From contig MABF01000201.1 in the NCBI GenBank assembly GCA_002163025.1, positions 1 to 40,806 on the forward strand: 40,806 nt of DNA. Reading direction: 5' to 3'. The position numbers were made by a program, and so were the translations under genes. A model generated the notes under the pieces. The model worked only from the letters and a program-made list of their open reading frames with translations, ran no database searches and was not told the DNA's origin. Position 1 is the first letter of the stretch, and the number at the start of each line of letters is the position of its first letter. The stretch is from 'Osedax' symbiont bacterium Rs2_46_30_T18 (GTDB lineage: Bacteria > Pseudomonadota > Gammaproteobacteria > Pseudomonadales > Balneatricaceae). This document shows positions 14,003 through 23,539 of the stretch, one piece after another.

Positions 14003-16216
14003 TTACTTAGATCCTGTGTTTAGCAGTACATTAAATTCAGCACCCCCGAACGGGGATTGAGAATCAGAACTGTTATAATTTTTCGCTGATAGCTGACCGC
14101 CGACATCTTCAATGATCCGCTGTGAGATCGACAGCCCTAGGCCCAGGCCCTGCCCCTCTTTTTTGGTGGTAAAGAAAGGTTCAAATATCTGTGTTAGCTT
14201 TTCTTCATCAATTCCGGGGCCATTATCACGAACACTGATTAGCAATTGCCGATTTTTCGTTAACTGTTGAGCGATCACTATTTTTGGTGCAGTCTCGGCC
14301 TCGACCGCCTGCATCGCATTGGCAATCAAATTCACCATCACTTGCTCCAGACGCAGTAAGTCCCCTGAGACAAAGTGATCTTGTTGCGATTCGGGCCAGT
14401 CAACTTCAACCTTAGATTTTTCTAGTCGTGGATATAAAATTGCCAGTACTCCGGCGCGCAACGCAGATACAGGTACCCGCTGAGGCTGACCACTACTCTT
14501 GCGAGAAAACTCCTTTAGCGGGTGTAAGATCTTGGCCATACGCTCGGTCAGTTGGGCAATTTCATCTAAATTCTCATCCACGGTACGCTCTTTATCCAAC
14601 TTTAGAAATTTTCTGGCATTATCCGCATAGCCACGTATAGCCATCAATGGCTGATTTAGCTCATGATTGATGCCCGCTGACATCTGACCTATAACAGCCA
14701 GCTTGGCGGTTTGAATTAACTCATTTTGGGTCTGGCTATGTTGCTTAATTTCTTTTAACAAGCGCTCATTGGCATTGGTCAGCTCAAGAGTGCGCTGCTC
14801 TACCCGACTTTCAAGTAATTGTCTGGATTGATCTAATTGCGCCTCGTACTCTTTGCGCTCAGTAATATCCTGCACTGTGATCAAAAAATTCAAATCCCCT
14901 TGCTGACGCATTTTCCCGACCACAAATTCAATCGGTACTTGCCTGTTGTCGCCACAGAGCACTCTCCCCGCTATCAGCGTTTCTACGCTGGACGAGCGCT
15001 GCTGATCGATCTGTTGCAAATATAGCTGTAGATCAACATCTAACAACAGCTGATAGAATTCCCTGCCGGTTAATTCATCTTCGGTGTAGGCAAATAGTTT
15101 TTGTGCTGTGACGTTCATCGACTCGATACAACCTTTAGTATCTAAGGTAATCAATCCGGCCCAAGTGTTATTGATAATCGCTTTAACTTTAGCTTCACTG
15201 CTCTCCAGTGCCTGTAATTCGCGCAGTTCAAACTGACTGCGCTGTTTAGCGATTCTGCGCCTGGCAATGATTACCATCACCAACAAAACCACGGCAATGT
15301 ACACAGTTCCCACATAGAGTAGGGTTGCAAGTACTTGTCGCTGCACGCTCTCCAGGTCCGCTAAAATAGAGACATTAAGATCACTGTTGCCGACTATGCC
15401 CGACTGCATCAGATACTGCTGCTCTGTTTTACTGCCATCGGCCTCGCTCAACGTGATTATCTGGCTGTTTTTACCGCTGGGCTGCCACTGGGTAATATTT
15501 AAGGGCACTAGTTTCTTGTCAAGGTAGCGCTTACTGCTCTCAATGCGCTGTAAATCATCAGCTGCCAGTGGCTTTAAGGTTTTAAATATCCAGTCTTTAC
15601 GGGTGGAAATAAAAATCACCCCGTCTTCATCAGAAACCAGTAACTTAATATCTTTTTCGTTCCAGTCCCTCTCTATTTCATTGAGATCAATTTTAACCAC
15701 TATGACCCCGAGGATGCGCTCTTTATGGCGCACCGGATAAGAGTAGAAAAAACCGCGTCTTTTGGAGGTTGTGCCCAAGGCAAAATACTGACCTAAGCCA
15801 CCTGCGATGGCGATTTTGAAGTAAGGTCTGTAATTGAAATTGCCGCCTATAAATGAGCGTTGGCTGGCCCAGTTACTGGAGGCGACGGTCAGGCCATCGC
15901 CATTCATCAGATAGCTGTCGCGCGTGCCGAGTATTCGGTTGATTTCGCTCAACAGACGATTGGCTCGCAGCAAATCATTTGAATTGGCCTGTACACGCAG
16001 CATCCGTACTAAATCGGGGTGCTTTGATAACAGCTGCGGTATGTCACGAAAACGCGCCAGTTTTTGCCGCATCGTCAAGATGTAGCGATTCAGGTCGGCA
16101 TGGGTACGTTGCTGTAATTCGCTGATGGCATTTCTCTGAGAGTACTCAGAAATTAAGCTGAGCAGGAAAACTAGCCCTATGGTCAAAAGTATCGTTATAA
16201 ATGAGCGCTTAAACAT
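14003..16216 (-). CDS. dctB: Membrane sensor histidine kinase, DctB type
   Basis: An inner-membrane kinase that in the family senses periplasmic C4-dicarboxylates and phosphorylates DctD. Transmembrane helices lie at about residues 7-23 and 297-319 and enclose a double-Cache-like sensor (RDSYLMNGDGLTVASSNW, YRPYFKIAI and FFYSYPV are typical). A PAS domain follows at about 340-450, then a coiled-coil linker, HisKA with His518 (GINHELNQP, a DctB hallmark) and HATPase with DNGPGIDEE and GLGLGLSIS. At 737 residues it is longer than classic DctB (about 600-620) because of the PAS domain. It is divergent from tex. No C4-dicarboxylate transporter gene adjoins the pair. Confidence 0.88.
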   Translation of the reverse strand: MFKRSFITILLTIGLVFLLSLISEYSQRNAISELQQRTHADLNRYILTMRQKLARFRDIPQLLSKHPDLVRMLRVQANSNDLLRANRLLSEINRILGTRDSYLMNGDGLTVASSNWASQRSFIGGNFNYRPYFKIAIAGGLGQYFALGTTSKRRGFFYSYPVRHKERILGVIVVKIDLNEIERDWNEKDIKLLVSDEDGVIFISTRKDWIFKTLKPLAADDLQRIESSKRYLDKKLVPLNITQWQPSGKNSQIITLSEADGSKTEQQYLMQSGIVGNSDLNVSILADLESVQRQVLATLLYVGTVYIAVVLLVMVIIARRRIAKQRSQFELRELQALESSEAKVKAIINNTWAGLITLDTKGCIESMNVTAQKLFAYTEDELTGREFYQLLLDVDLQLYLQQIDQQRSSSVETLIAGRVLCGDNRQVPIEFVVGKMRQQGDLNFLITVQDITERKEYEAQLDQSRQLLESRVEQRTLELTNANERLLKEIKQHSQTQNELIQTAKLAVIGQMSAGINHELNQPLMAIRGYADNARKFLKLDKERTVDENLDEIAQLTERMAKILHPLKEFSRKSSGQPQRVPVSALRAGVLAILYPRLEKSKVEVDWPESQQDHFVSGDLLRLEQVMVNLIANAMQAVEAETAPKIVIAQQLTKNRQLLISVRDNGPGIDEEKLTQIFEPFFTTKKEGQGLGLGLSISQRIIEDVGGQLSAKNYNSSDSQSPFGGAEFNVLLNTGSK

Positions 16217-16275
16217 CGATGGACTAACACCTGACAGACAAAAATGTGCCTATATACTACGCGATTGTCTAATTT

Positions 16276-16293
16276 ACTGGAATAACTGGAATA
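16276..16293 (+). repeat. Two tandem copies of ACTGGAATA
   Basis: A perfect 9-bp direct repeat (16276-16284 and 16285-16293) in the gap between divergent dctB and tex. It could be a paired binding site or chance. Confidence 0.5.
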
Positions 16294-16390
16294 AAGAGTT
16301 TGCCTGTAGGCGGCAGAATAATTATCACAAGTTGCCCACTGCGGTTTATACTCCCAGCTCTGTATTATCGGTATTTTGGAACAAGTCGCA

Positions 16391-18526
16391 ATGGATATAG
16401 CTCAACAGATCGCAACCGGATTAGAGATAAAGAAACACCAGGTAGAGGCAACCATACAACTACTCGATCAGGGCGACACTGTGCCTTTTATCGCTCGCTA
16501 CCGCAAAGAAGCTACAGGCGCCCTGGATGATATACAATTGCGCCAGCTGGCCGAGCGATTGGAGTATCTGCGACAACTGCAGCAGCGTAGGCAGAGCATC
16601 TTAAAAAGTATCGCGCAGCAGGGAATGCTCACTGAGGCACTGAAAAACGCAATCGACAGCTGTCAACATAAAACCGCCCTTGAAGATTTGTACTTGCCCT
16701 ATAAAGCTAAACGTAGCACTAAAGCGCAATCTGCCATAGATGCCGGGTTAGAAGCCCTGGCGGATGCCTTAATGGCCGATGAGAGTGTCAATCCGGAATA
16801 TATCGCCAAGTCGTTCCTCAACGGCAAAAAAAATATTTTCAACGTAGAAGATGCACTTGACGGAGCCGAACAGATACTCATGCAGCGCTTAGCTGATGAT
16901 GCAAAACTACTTGGTCTGTTGCGCCAATGGTTAAATACCAACGCATTGTTAGAAGTCAAAGCGAAACGCGGTAAAGCGGATCAGCAGAGTAAGTTTCGCG
17001 ATTATTTTAACTACTCTCAGGCACTCAACAAAGTACCAGCGCACCGGGCGCTGGCAGTCTTTCGCGGTATTAAAGAGGGAGTGTTAAAACTGGCGATATT
17101 GCCTCCTGCGCATAATTTACTTTATCCGCAGCGATTAATAGAACAACAGCTGGATTTGAGTAAGCGGCGAACTCAGGATTACTGGCTCAGACAACTGGCA
17201 GAGCATGCCTGGCAAGATAAACTGCAACCGCAATTGCAAAGTGATTTGTCTAAAGCATTGCGCGAGCGCGCTGAAATAAACTCTATCGATGTGTTTGCGA
17301 AAAATTTATCCGATTTATTGATGGCGGCCCCTGCGGGACAAAAAATCACTTTGGCGCTGGATCCTGGGCTGCGCAGTGGTGTGAAAGTTGCCGTTTTAGC
17401 CGCTAATGGCGAGCTGCTAGCAGAGTCAGTAATTTATCCACATGCCCCGCAAAAACAGTGGACAAACGCATTAGCCAGCTTGAAAGTGTTAGTGGAAAAA
17501 TATGCAGTTGCCCTGATCAGTATCGGCAATGGCACTGGCTCCCGGGAGACCGAGCAATTAGTCAAAGAACTGCAGAGTCACACATCAATCGCTTTCACTC
17601 AAGTACTGGTCAGTGAAGCGGGCGCCTCTGTGTACTCAGCATCACAGCTCGCCAGCAACGAATTTCCGGATGTAGACGTCAGCATTCGCGGCGCCATCTC
17701 CATTGGCAGACGGTTGCAAGATCCGCTGGCAGAACTGGTAAAAATTGAGCCCAAGGCAATAGGTGTCGGCCAGTATCAGCACGATGTCAACCAAAAGGCG
17801 CTGGGGTTAAAGCTGGCTGCGGTGGTTGAGGACTGTGTCAATAAAGTCGGCGTCAATTTAAACAGCGCCTCAGTGCAGTTGTTGACCCAAGTAGCAGGTA
17901 TTAACCAAAGTATCGCTGAAAACATTGTTAACATGCGTGCGCAGCGCGGCACCTTTAACAATCGCCAGGCACTGCTTAAAGTCCCAAGACTGGGGGAGAA
18001 AGCCTATCAACAGTGCGCCGCTTTTCTGCGGATAGATAACGCTGCTCAGCCGCTGGATAATAGTGCCGTCCATCCGGAGAGCTACCATCTGGTAGAGAAA
18101 ATGGCTGCCAGTGTGCAGGCCAGCAGCGCTCAGTTAATCGGTAACCAGGAGTTGCTACAACAGCTTAATGTTGAACAATTAAGCAACCAATATGGCCGCT
18201 ATACCGTGGTAGATACTATTGCCGAGCTGGCGAAACCCGGACGCGATCCCAGACCCGAGTTTACAACTGCCAATTTTGCTGACGATGTCACTACCATCAA
18301 TGACCTGGCCAATGACATGCAGCTTGAAGGGGTAGTCACTAATGTCACCAATTTTGGCGCTTTTGTCGACATAGGTGTGCATCAAGATGGCCTCGTACAT
18401 ATTTCCCAGCTGGCCAATCAATTTGTTAAAGACCCGCACAGTGTAGTCAAGACAGGTCAAATAGTGCAGGTAAGAGTGCTAGAAGTGGATGCTCAGAGAA
18501 AGCGTATTGCACTGAGTATGAAATAA
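16391..18526 (+). CDS. tex: Tex family RNA-binding transcription accessory protein
   Basis: Tex is a cytosolic nucleic-acid-binding protein linked to transcription and RNA handling. The order is an N-terminal HTH-like region (HQVEATIQLLDQGDTVPFIARYRKEATG, about residues 16-43), a long helical core, a YqgF/RNase H-like domain from about 320 (LALDPGLRSGVKVAVL), tandem HhH motifs (VNLNSASVQLL, APRLG-like VPRLGEKAYQQ) and a C-terminal S1 domain (GVVTNVTNFGAFVDIGVHQDGLVHISQL). I prefer the ATG at 16391 over the in-frame TTG at 16376. At 711 residues it ends directly after the S1 domain and lacks the C-terminal tail that E. coli Tex (773) has. It converges on pilU with a 14-bp gap and no visible terminator. 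Confidence 0.94.
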   Translation: MDIAQQIATGLEIKKHQVEATIQLLDQGDTVPFIARYRKEATGALDDIQLRQLAERLEYLRQLQQRRQSILKSIAQQGMLTEALKNAIDSCQHKTALEDLYLPYKAKRSTKAQSAIDAGLEALADALMADESVNPEYIAKSFLNGKKNIFNVEDALDGAEQILMQRLADDAKLLGLLRQWLNTNALLEVKAKRGKADQQSKFRDYFNYSQALNKVPAHRALAVFRGIKEGVLKLAILPPAHNLLYPQRLIEQQLDLSKRRTQDYWLRQLAEHAWQDKLQPQLQSDLSKALRERAEINSIDVFAKNLSDLLMAAPAGQKITLALDPGLRSGVKVAVLAANGELLAESVIYPHAPQKQWTNALASLKVLVEKYAVALISIGNGTGSRETEQLVKELQSHTSIAFTQVLVSEAGASVYSASQLASNEFPDVDVSIRGAISIGRRLQDPLAELVKIEPKAIGVGQYQHDVNQKALGLKLAAVVEDCVNKVGVNLNSASVQLLTQVAGINQSIAENIVNMRAQRGTFNNRQALLKVPRLGEKAYQQCAAFLRIDNAAQPLDNSAVHPESYHLVEKMAASVQASSAQLIGNQELLQQLNVEQLSNQYGRYTVVDTIAELAKPGRDPRPEFTTANFADDVTTINDLANDMQLEGVVTNVTNFGAFVDIGVHQDGLVHISQLANQFVKDPHSVVKTGQIVQVRVLEVDAQRKRIALSMK

Positions 18527-18540
18527 GCTTTTGCGGGTAT

Positions 18541-19662
18541 CTATTTGGGGTAATCATCCTGCAGTGAGAATTGGTAATCTGTCACTGCAGCGTCTATCTG
18601 AGTATCGACACTCAATTTAATCATCAGTCGTAAATCATTCGCAGAATCAGCATGACTGAGCGCGGACTCATAGCTGATTTCACCGTGCAGGTAAAGCTGG
18701 TACAGAGACTGATCAAAGGTCTGCATGCCCAGATTAGAGGATTTCTTCATCGCATCTTTGATATCGCCAAAGCGACCTTTACTAATTAACTCGCCCACCA
18801 ACGGGGTATTAAGTAGTATTTCAGTTGCCACCCGTCTGCCCTCACCATTTTTCGCCGGGATTAACTGCTGCGCAATAATGGCTTTTAAATTCACCGACAG
18901 CTCCATGCGCAATTTCTCATGATACTCCGCGGGAAACATGTTGATAATTCTCGCCAGCGCCTGGTCGGCATTATTGGCGTGTAAGGTGGCCAGACACAGC
19001 TGACCGGTTTCCGCGAACGTTAAACCATAGCGCATTAACTCTAAATTGCGTATTTCGCCCATCAGAATGACATCCGGAGACTGGCGTAAACTGTTGTGCA
19101 GTGCCTGCTCAAAAGAGTCTGTATCGATACTGACTTCTCGCTGGGTAATAATACTCTGCTTGTGCGAGTGCATAAACTCAATCGGGTCTTCAATAGTAAT
19201 GATGTGTCCAGCGCTGTTGGCATTGCGGTAATCTATCAGAGAGGCGAGTGAAGTACTCTTGCCAGTGCCGGTGGCGCCAACAAATAAAATCAAACCGCGC
19301 TTTGACAGGGAGAGCTCTTTAAGCAGAGCGGGCAAATGCAGTTCTTCCAGTGAAGGTATTTCAGTGTATATACGCCTCAGCACCATAGCTGGGGTCCCGC
19401 GCTGGTAGTAAGCACTTACCCTAAAGCGGCCAATATCGACACTTATGGCAAAATTACACTCTTGTGTCTGCTCAAATTCTTTTCTCTGGCGGGTGTTCAT
19501 CGCACTGTGGACCAACATCCGTACTTGCTCATCGCTCAGCGGTTGCTCTGAAACAGCGACCAATTCACCACTGACTCTGATGCTCGCCTTGGCATCAGTG
19601 ACTAAAAACAAATCTGAGGCTTTTTGCTTGACTATTTCTTCTAACAAATCATTAAGAATCAC
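18541..19662 (-). CDS. pilU: Type IV pilus retraction ATPase PilU
   Basis: Accessory retraction motor of the type IV pilus, working with PilT at the inner-membrane platform. Walker A GATGTGKST is at residues 129-137, the Asp box IEDPIEF near 157, Walker B DVILMGEIR near 195 and the His box ETGQLCLATLHANN near 215-230. The C-terminal half reads AAIIAQQL-like LKAIIAQQLIP and the longer tail after residue 345 (total 373) separates PilU from PilT. It follows pilT on the same strand after a 199-bp gap, the usual pilT-pilU order. Twitching motility, surface attachment or DNA uptake would depend on it, but the rest of the pilus genes are elsewhere. Confidence 0.94.
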   Translation of the reverse strand: MILNDLLEEIVKQKASDLFLVTDAKASIRVSGELVAVSEQPLSDEQVRMLVHSAMNTRQRKEFEQTQECNFAISVDIGRFRVSAYYQRGTPAMVLRRIYTEIPSLEELHLPALLKELSLSKRGLILFVGATGTGKSTSLASLIDYRNANSAGHIITIEDPIEFMHSHKQSIITQREVSIDTDSFEQALHNSLRQSPDVILMGEIRNLELMRYGLTFAETGQLCLATLHANNADQALARIINMFPAEYHEKLRMELSVNLKAIIAQQLIPAKNGEGRRVATEILLNTPLVGELISKGRFGDIKDAMKKSSNLGMQTFDQSLYQLYLHGEISYESALSHADSANDLRLMIKLSVDTQIDAAVTDYQFSLQDDYPK

Positions 19663-19861
19663 AGATTGACCTTATATTTACGCAGCTATTTATTACCCCG
19701 CGACAAACTCCCTGTTCATCAACAAACTAATATCCTACAGTACCCAGAAGACTTTTATCTAACTTAAATACATATATTATCAAGCCATCAATGCTCTTCA
19801 GGGAAAAATAAGCAAGCGACACTAGCAGTAGCTAAACTGACTTTAACTACTGGCTTCAGCC

Positions 19862-20896
19862 TTAAAAAGCACTGGGGACTTTCGCTTTTTCTCTGGCGGC
19901 TTCACGGGAGATCATGCCATTGCGCACTAATTGGGTAAGAGACTGGTCTAAAGTGGTCATACCTACAGCGGATCCGGTCTGAATAGAAGAGTATATCTGG
20001 GCACTTTTTGCCTCGCGAATTAAATTGCGGATTGCCGGAGTGCCGATCAATATTTCATGCGCCGCCACTCGCCCGCCACCGATTTTTTTCAGTAGCGTTT
20101 GCGATATTATCCCCTCCAGGGATTCTGAGAGCATAGCTCTGACCATAGATTTTTCCCCCGCTGGAAAAACATCTATGATCCTGTCCATGGTTTTTGCCGC
20201 AGAAGTTGTATGCAGTGTACCGAACACTAAATGGCCCGTTTCAGCGGCGGATATAGCCAGGCGGATAGTTTCCAAATCTCGCATCTCTCCCACCAGAATC
20301 ACATCCGGATCTTCACGCAGTGCCGAGCGTAGAGCTGCGCTGAAACTGCGGGTATCACGGGAGATTTCCCGCTGGTTGATCAAACTTTTTTTACTTTCGT
20401 GAACAAATTCTATCGGGTCTTCTAAGGTTAAAATATGGTCGGCACGGGTTTCGTTGATGTAATTAACCATCGCCGCCAAGGTGGTGCTCTTACCTGACCC
20501 TGTGGGACCGGTTACCAATACCAGACCGCGGGCTTTATTGGAGAGCGTTTCAAAAATTTTTCCCATTCCTAAGTCTGACATAGAGAGTATTTCGCTGGGG
20601 ATAGTACGAAACACTGCCGCCGCTCCACGGTTCTGGTTAAAGGCATTGACACGAAACCTCGCCAGCCCCGGCACTTCAAAAGAAAAATCAGCTTCCCAGT
20701 TCTCCTCGTAATCTTTTCGTACTCTATCGCTCATTATGTCGTATATCAGCGTCTGTACTTCCTTGTCCTCCAGGGAGTCCATTTTTATTCGGCGGATTTC
20801 ACCATCAACACGTATCATTGGCGGTAATCCCGCGGTAATATGCAAATCTGATGCTTTTTGTTGCACGGAAAAAGATAATAACTCTGTAATATCCAT
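19862..20896 (-). CDS. pilT: Type IV pilus retraction ATPase PilT
   Basis: Hexameric ATPase that depolymerises pilin and retracts type IV pili. Walker A GPTGSGKST is at residues 130-138, the Asp box LEDPIEFVH near 158, Walker B DVILVGEMRD near 197 and the His box ETGHLVFGTLHTTSA near 215-230. The AIRNLIRE segment near 288-295, typical of PilT, is present. The length (344) is standard. It is transcribed divergently from yggS, the same arrangement as in Pseudomonas. Confidence 0.96.
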   Translation of the reverse strand: MDITELLSFSVQQKASDLHITAGLPPMIRVDGEIRRIKMDSLEDKEVQTLIYDIMSDRVRKDYEENWEADFSFEVPGLARFRVNAFNQNRGAAAVFRTIPSEILSMSDLGMGKIFETLSNKARGLVLVTGPTGSGKSTTLAAMVNYINETRADHILTLEDPIEFVHESKKSLINQREISRDTRSFSAALRSALREDPDVILVGEMRDLETIRLAISAAETGHLVFGTLHTTSAAKTMDRIIDVFPAGEKSMVRAMLSESLEGIISQTLLKKIGGGRVAAHEILIGTPAIRNLIREAKSAQIYSSIQTGSAVGMTTLDQSLTQLVRNGMISREAAREKAKVPSAF

Positions 20897-21005
20897 AGCT
20901 TAAATTCTCGTAATTTATTTTAAAATACAGCGCCCAGACGTCAAAGCATCAGCACATATTTACCAGGGAACATGCGAATAAGCCCCGCAAAAGATACCGG
21001 ACTTA

Positions 21006-21064
21006 TTCGTATGCACCTTAACATCGCCTATACTAAGGTTTAAAATCACAGAGTTACAGTGATT
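21006..21064 (+). promoter_or_regulatory. Predicted yggS-proC promoter with downstream inverted repeat
   Basis: TTCGTA (21006-21011) and TATACT (21029-21034) are 17 nt apart. AATCAC (21044-21049) and GTGATT (21059-21064) form an inverted repeat just past the expected transcription start, which could be an operator. Confidence 0.35.
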
Positions 21065-21111
21065 AATAGATAAAAACTCATTGGCCAATCAAGATTCTGA
21101 ACAGACGACAT

Positions 21112-21813
21112 ATGATAAGCATAGCAAACAATTTAACTCAGGTTAGCACAGCTATTACCGATGCTTGCCTAAGCGCAAACCGATCCATCGACGAGGTGCA
21201 ATTACTGGCCGTTAGCAAGACCAGAACTGCTGCGCAGCTGCGCGAGTTACATTGCGCAGGACAGGTTCATTTTGGCGAGAATTACCTGCAGGAAGCGCTG
21301 GATAAAATAGCAGAACTTTCACAGCTACCTCTGATCTGGCATTTTATCGGACCAATACAATCAAATAAGACCCGCGCAATCGCTGAGAACTTCAACTGGG
21401 TACACAGTGTTGATCGACTAAAAATTGCCAAAAGATTGGCTGAACAGCGCCCTGGACACTTGCCGCCGTTGAATATCTGCATTCAAGTTAACATTTCGGC
21501 CGAAGCCAATAAAGCGGGCTGTAGCATTGAAGAAACGGCAGCGCTGATAGGACAAATTTCACAATTGCCTCAACTTAAAGTGCGCGGTTTAATGGCCATT
21601 CCAAGAGCCACACAAGTAACAGTCGAACAACAACAAGCTTTTGCCGCACTGGCGCAGTTATTATCCGACTGTCAACAACAGTATCCGAGCCTAGATACAC
21701 TCTCTATGGGAATGTCTGCTGATATTGTCCCGGCCATAGAGCAAGGGGCCACTATTGTCAGGGTGGGAACAGCACTGTTTGGTCCGAGAATTTACCCTAA
21801 TACACCCGCTTAA
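21112..21813 (+). CDS. yggS: YggS/PROSC family pyridoxal-phosphate homeostasis protein
   Basis: A PLP-binding alanine-racemase-like barrel protein without known catalytic activity that buffers free PLP and affects amino-acid metabolism. The PLP lysine is Lys36 in LLAVSKTRTA. Other hallmarks are HFGENYLQEA (near 54), WHFIGPIQSNK (near 79), VNISAEANKAGC (near 126), GLMAIPR (near 162) and LSMGMSADIVPAIEQGAT plus VRVGTALFG at the C-terminus. The length (233) is typical. It is the first gene of a plus-strand cluster and is followed after 27 bp by proC, a conserved pairing. Confidence 0.94.
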   Translation: MISIANNLTQVSTAITDACLSANRSIDEVQLLAVSKTRTAAQLRELHCAGQVHFGENYLQEALDKIAELSQLPLIWHFIGPIQSNKTRAIAENFNWVHSVDRLKIAKRLAEQRPGHLPPLNICIQVNISAEANKAGCSIEETAALIGQISQLPQLKVRGLMAIPRATQVTVEQQQAFAALAQLLSDCQQQYPSLDTLSMGMSADIVPAIEQGATIVRVGTALFGPRIYPNTPA

Positions 21814-21840
21814 TCAGCGATCAATTCAAAGAGAGTTATT

Positions 21841-22656
21841 ATGCAAGCGACTATTGCCTTCATCGGCGCCGGTAACATGTCCAGGGCTATTTTTGGTGGC
21901 ATGTTGAAAAATGGCTACCCCCCAGAGCGAATTATTGCCACGGGGCGAGACCTGGCAAAGTTAGCCGATTTGGCCGAGCTGGGAATTAAAATTGGCACTG
22001 ATAATGCCTGGGCCATGGCACAGGCAAACGTTGTGGTACTGGCGGTAAAACCGCAACTTATGCAGTCTGTCATAGCCCCTCTTGCCAGCGCGGCACAACA
22101 GCATCAGCCACTAATCATTTCGGTAGCAGCAGGTATCAGTGCCAGCAGTATTGAGCAGTGGCTAGGCGGTAATTTGCCAGTCGTGCGCTGCATGCCCAAC
22201 ACGCCCGCGCTGGTTCAGTTGGGTGCCAGTGCTCTGTGGGCAAATGAGGGAGTCTGTGACAAACAAAAGCAACTCGCCCAGCAAATCATCGCCAATACTG
22301 GATTGGCTGTTTGGGTCGATACGCAAGATCAATTAGATGTAGTAACAGCGCTATCGGGGTCGGGACCCGCTTATTTTTTCCTGATGATGGAAGCTATGAT
22401 CGACGCGGCCATTAAACAGGGATTGAGCAGAGAGGTTGCCGAGCAACTGGCATTACAGACCGCCAGTGGGGCTGCAGCTATAGCACAGCAGAGCGATGTT
22501 CAACCGGCGGAGCTCAGGCGCAGAGTAACCTCACCTAAAGGGACTACCGAGCAAGCTATATTGAGTTTCCAAGCAGCAGGTTTTGCAGAAATTATTGAAC
22601 TTGGTATGCAGGCTAACATCAATAGATCTAAAGAATTGGCCATAGAGTTGGCTTGA
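21841..22656 (+). CDS. proC: Pyrroline-5-carboxylate reductase
   Basis: Last step of proline synthesis: reduction of 1-pyrroline-5-carboxylate with NAD(P)H. The Rossmann loop IAFIGAGNMSRAIFGGML opens the protein, the VVLAVKPQ segment lies near residue 66, RCMPNTPA near 117 and the C-terminal dimerisation domain carries ALSGSGPAYFFLMMEAM and the LRRRVTSPKGTTEQAI signature. The length (271) is standard. It has a GAGAG ribosome site at good spacing and likely shares a transcript with yggS. Confidence 0.96.
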   Translation: MQATIAFIGAGNMSRAIFGGMLKNGYPPERIIATGRDLAKLADLAELGIKIGTDNAWAMAQANVVVLAVKPQLMQSVIAPLASAAQQHQPLIISVAAGISASSIEQWLGGNLPVVRCMPNTPALVQLGASALWANEGVCDKQKQLAQQIIANTGLAVWVDTQDQLDVVTALSGSGPAYFFLMMEAMIDAAIKQGLSREVAEQLALQTASGAAAIAQQSDVQPAELRRRVTSPKGTTEQAILSFQAAGFAEIIELGMQANINRSKELAIELA

Positions 22657-22792
22657 ACCTGTTATTTCCACACATTTAGCCTTATTGAATGCTAAACTTT
22701 ATCTTGGAAAACACTGGCAACTCAGAAATATCTCTGGATTGTTGGTATTTCCCGGACTAACTCAGACCCATAACTAATTAGGCAGTTTACCG

Positions 22793-23323
22793 ATGGAAGC
22801 AAACCCTCTTTTATTAATTATTCGCACCTTAGGCGATCTTTACATTTTTATATTACTGCTGCGGGTGATTTTGCAGGTCGTCCACGCCGATTACTACAAT
22901 CCTATCTCTCAGGGGGTAGTACGTATAACCCAGCCGGTAATTAACCCATTTCGAAAAATGATTCCGCAAATAGCCAATACCGATTTATCCCCGGTGGTCT
23001 TTGCCCTACTGCTTAAAGCACTGTTTATCTATCTGCTATCAAGCCACGCTATCCCGTTTCTATGGATAAGCATACTGGCTTCCGCCGGAGTGCTGTACAC
23101 CTTCTTGGATATCATTTTCTACGCGGTGCTGGGCTCTGTCATCATCAGCTGGGTTGCCCCCGGTAGCCCTCACCCTGCTCCCCAACTGATTATGCAAGTC
23201 ACCGCACCCTTTTATAAATTGATGCAAAAAGTTATCCCACCGATTGGCGGCTTTGACTTATCTCCGATAGTTATCATTATCTCCATTCAATTAATACAAT
23301 CGCAACTGCGCCCATTTATTTAA
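22793..23323 (+). CDS. yggT: YggT family integral membrane protein
   Basis: A small inner-membrane protein with two copies of the YGGT repeat, each ending in a conserved NP/PxP-like element: VRITQPVINPFRKMIPQ (about residues 43-59) and QVTAPFYKLMQKVIPPIGGFDLSP (about 134-157). About four transmembrane helices are apparent. The family has been linked to osmotic tolerance and envelope functions, but its biochemical role is unclear. Length 176. It follows proC in the same order as in Pseudomonas and E. coli, after a 136-bp gap. Confidence 0.88.
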   Translation: MEANPLLLIIRTLGDLYIFILLLRVILQVVHADYYNPISQGVVRITQPVINPFRKMIPQIANTDLSPVVFALLLKALFIYLLSSHAIPFLWISILASAGVLYTFLDIIFYAVLGSVIISWVAPGSPHPAPQLIMQVTAPFYKLMQKVIPPIGGFDLSPIVIIISIQLIQSQLRPFI

Positions 23324-23335
23324 ATGGATACCAAT

Positions 23336-23360
23336 GACCAGCTCCCTCAAGGTGCTGGTC
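23336..23360 (+). other. Hairpin after yggT
   Basis: GACCAGC (23336-23342) pairs with GCTGGTC (23354-23360); a flanking T-A pair makes 8 bp. There is no T-run, so termination is uncertain. It lies where metX begins in related clusters. Confidence 0.4.
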
Positions 23361-23539
23361 AAATCTGCAGCGCGCTTGCCAATACTAGAATTTAGTAGAG
23401 CGATTTTAACGGCTAAAGCGCATAATTGAGCAGTTATCGAATAACTATGCCACAGCTTTTCGAGGCTGAGCTTTTAATCTATTGCTGCAAGCACATCTAA
23501 ATCAGTTTTCAGCAATGAATTCAGGATCGGAGAAATATC

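Noticed and set aside
23324-23539. Remnant of metX or metW in the gap after yggT
   Set aside because: Six-frame reading shows no stretch resembling either protein; only a hairpin and A+T-rich sequence.
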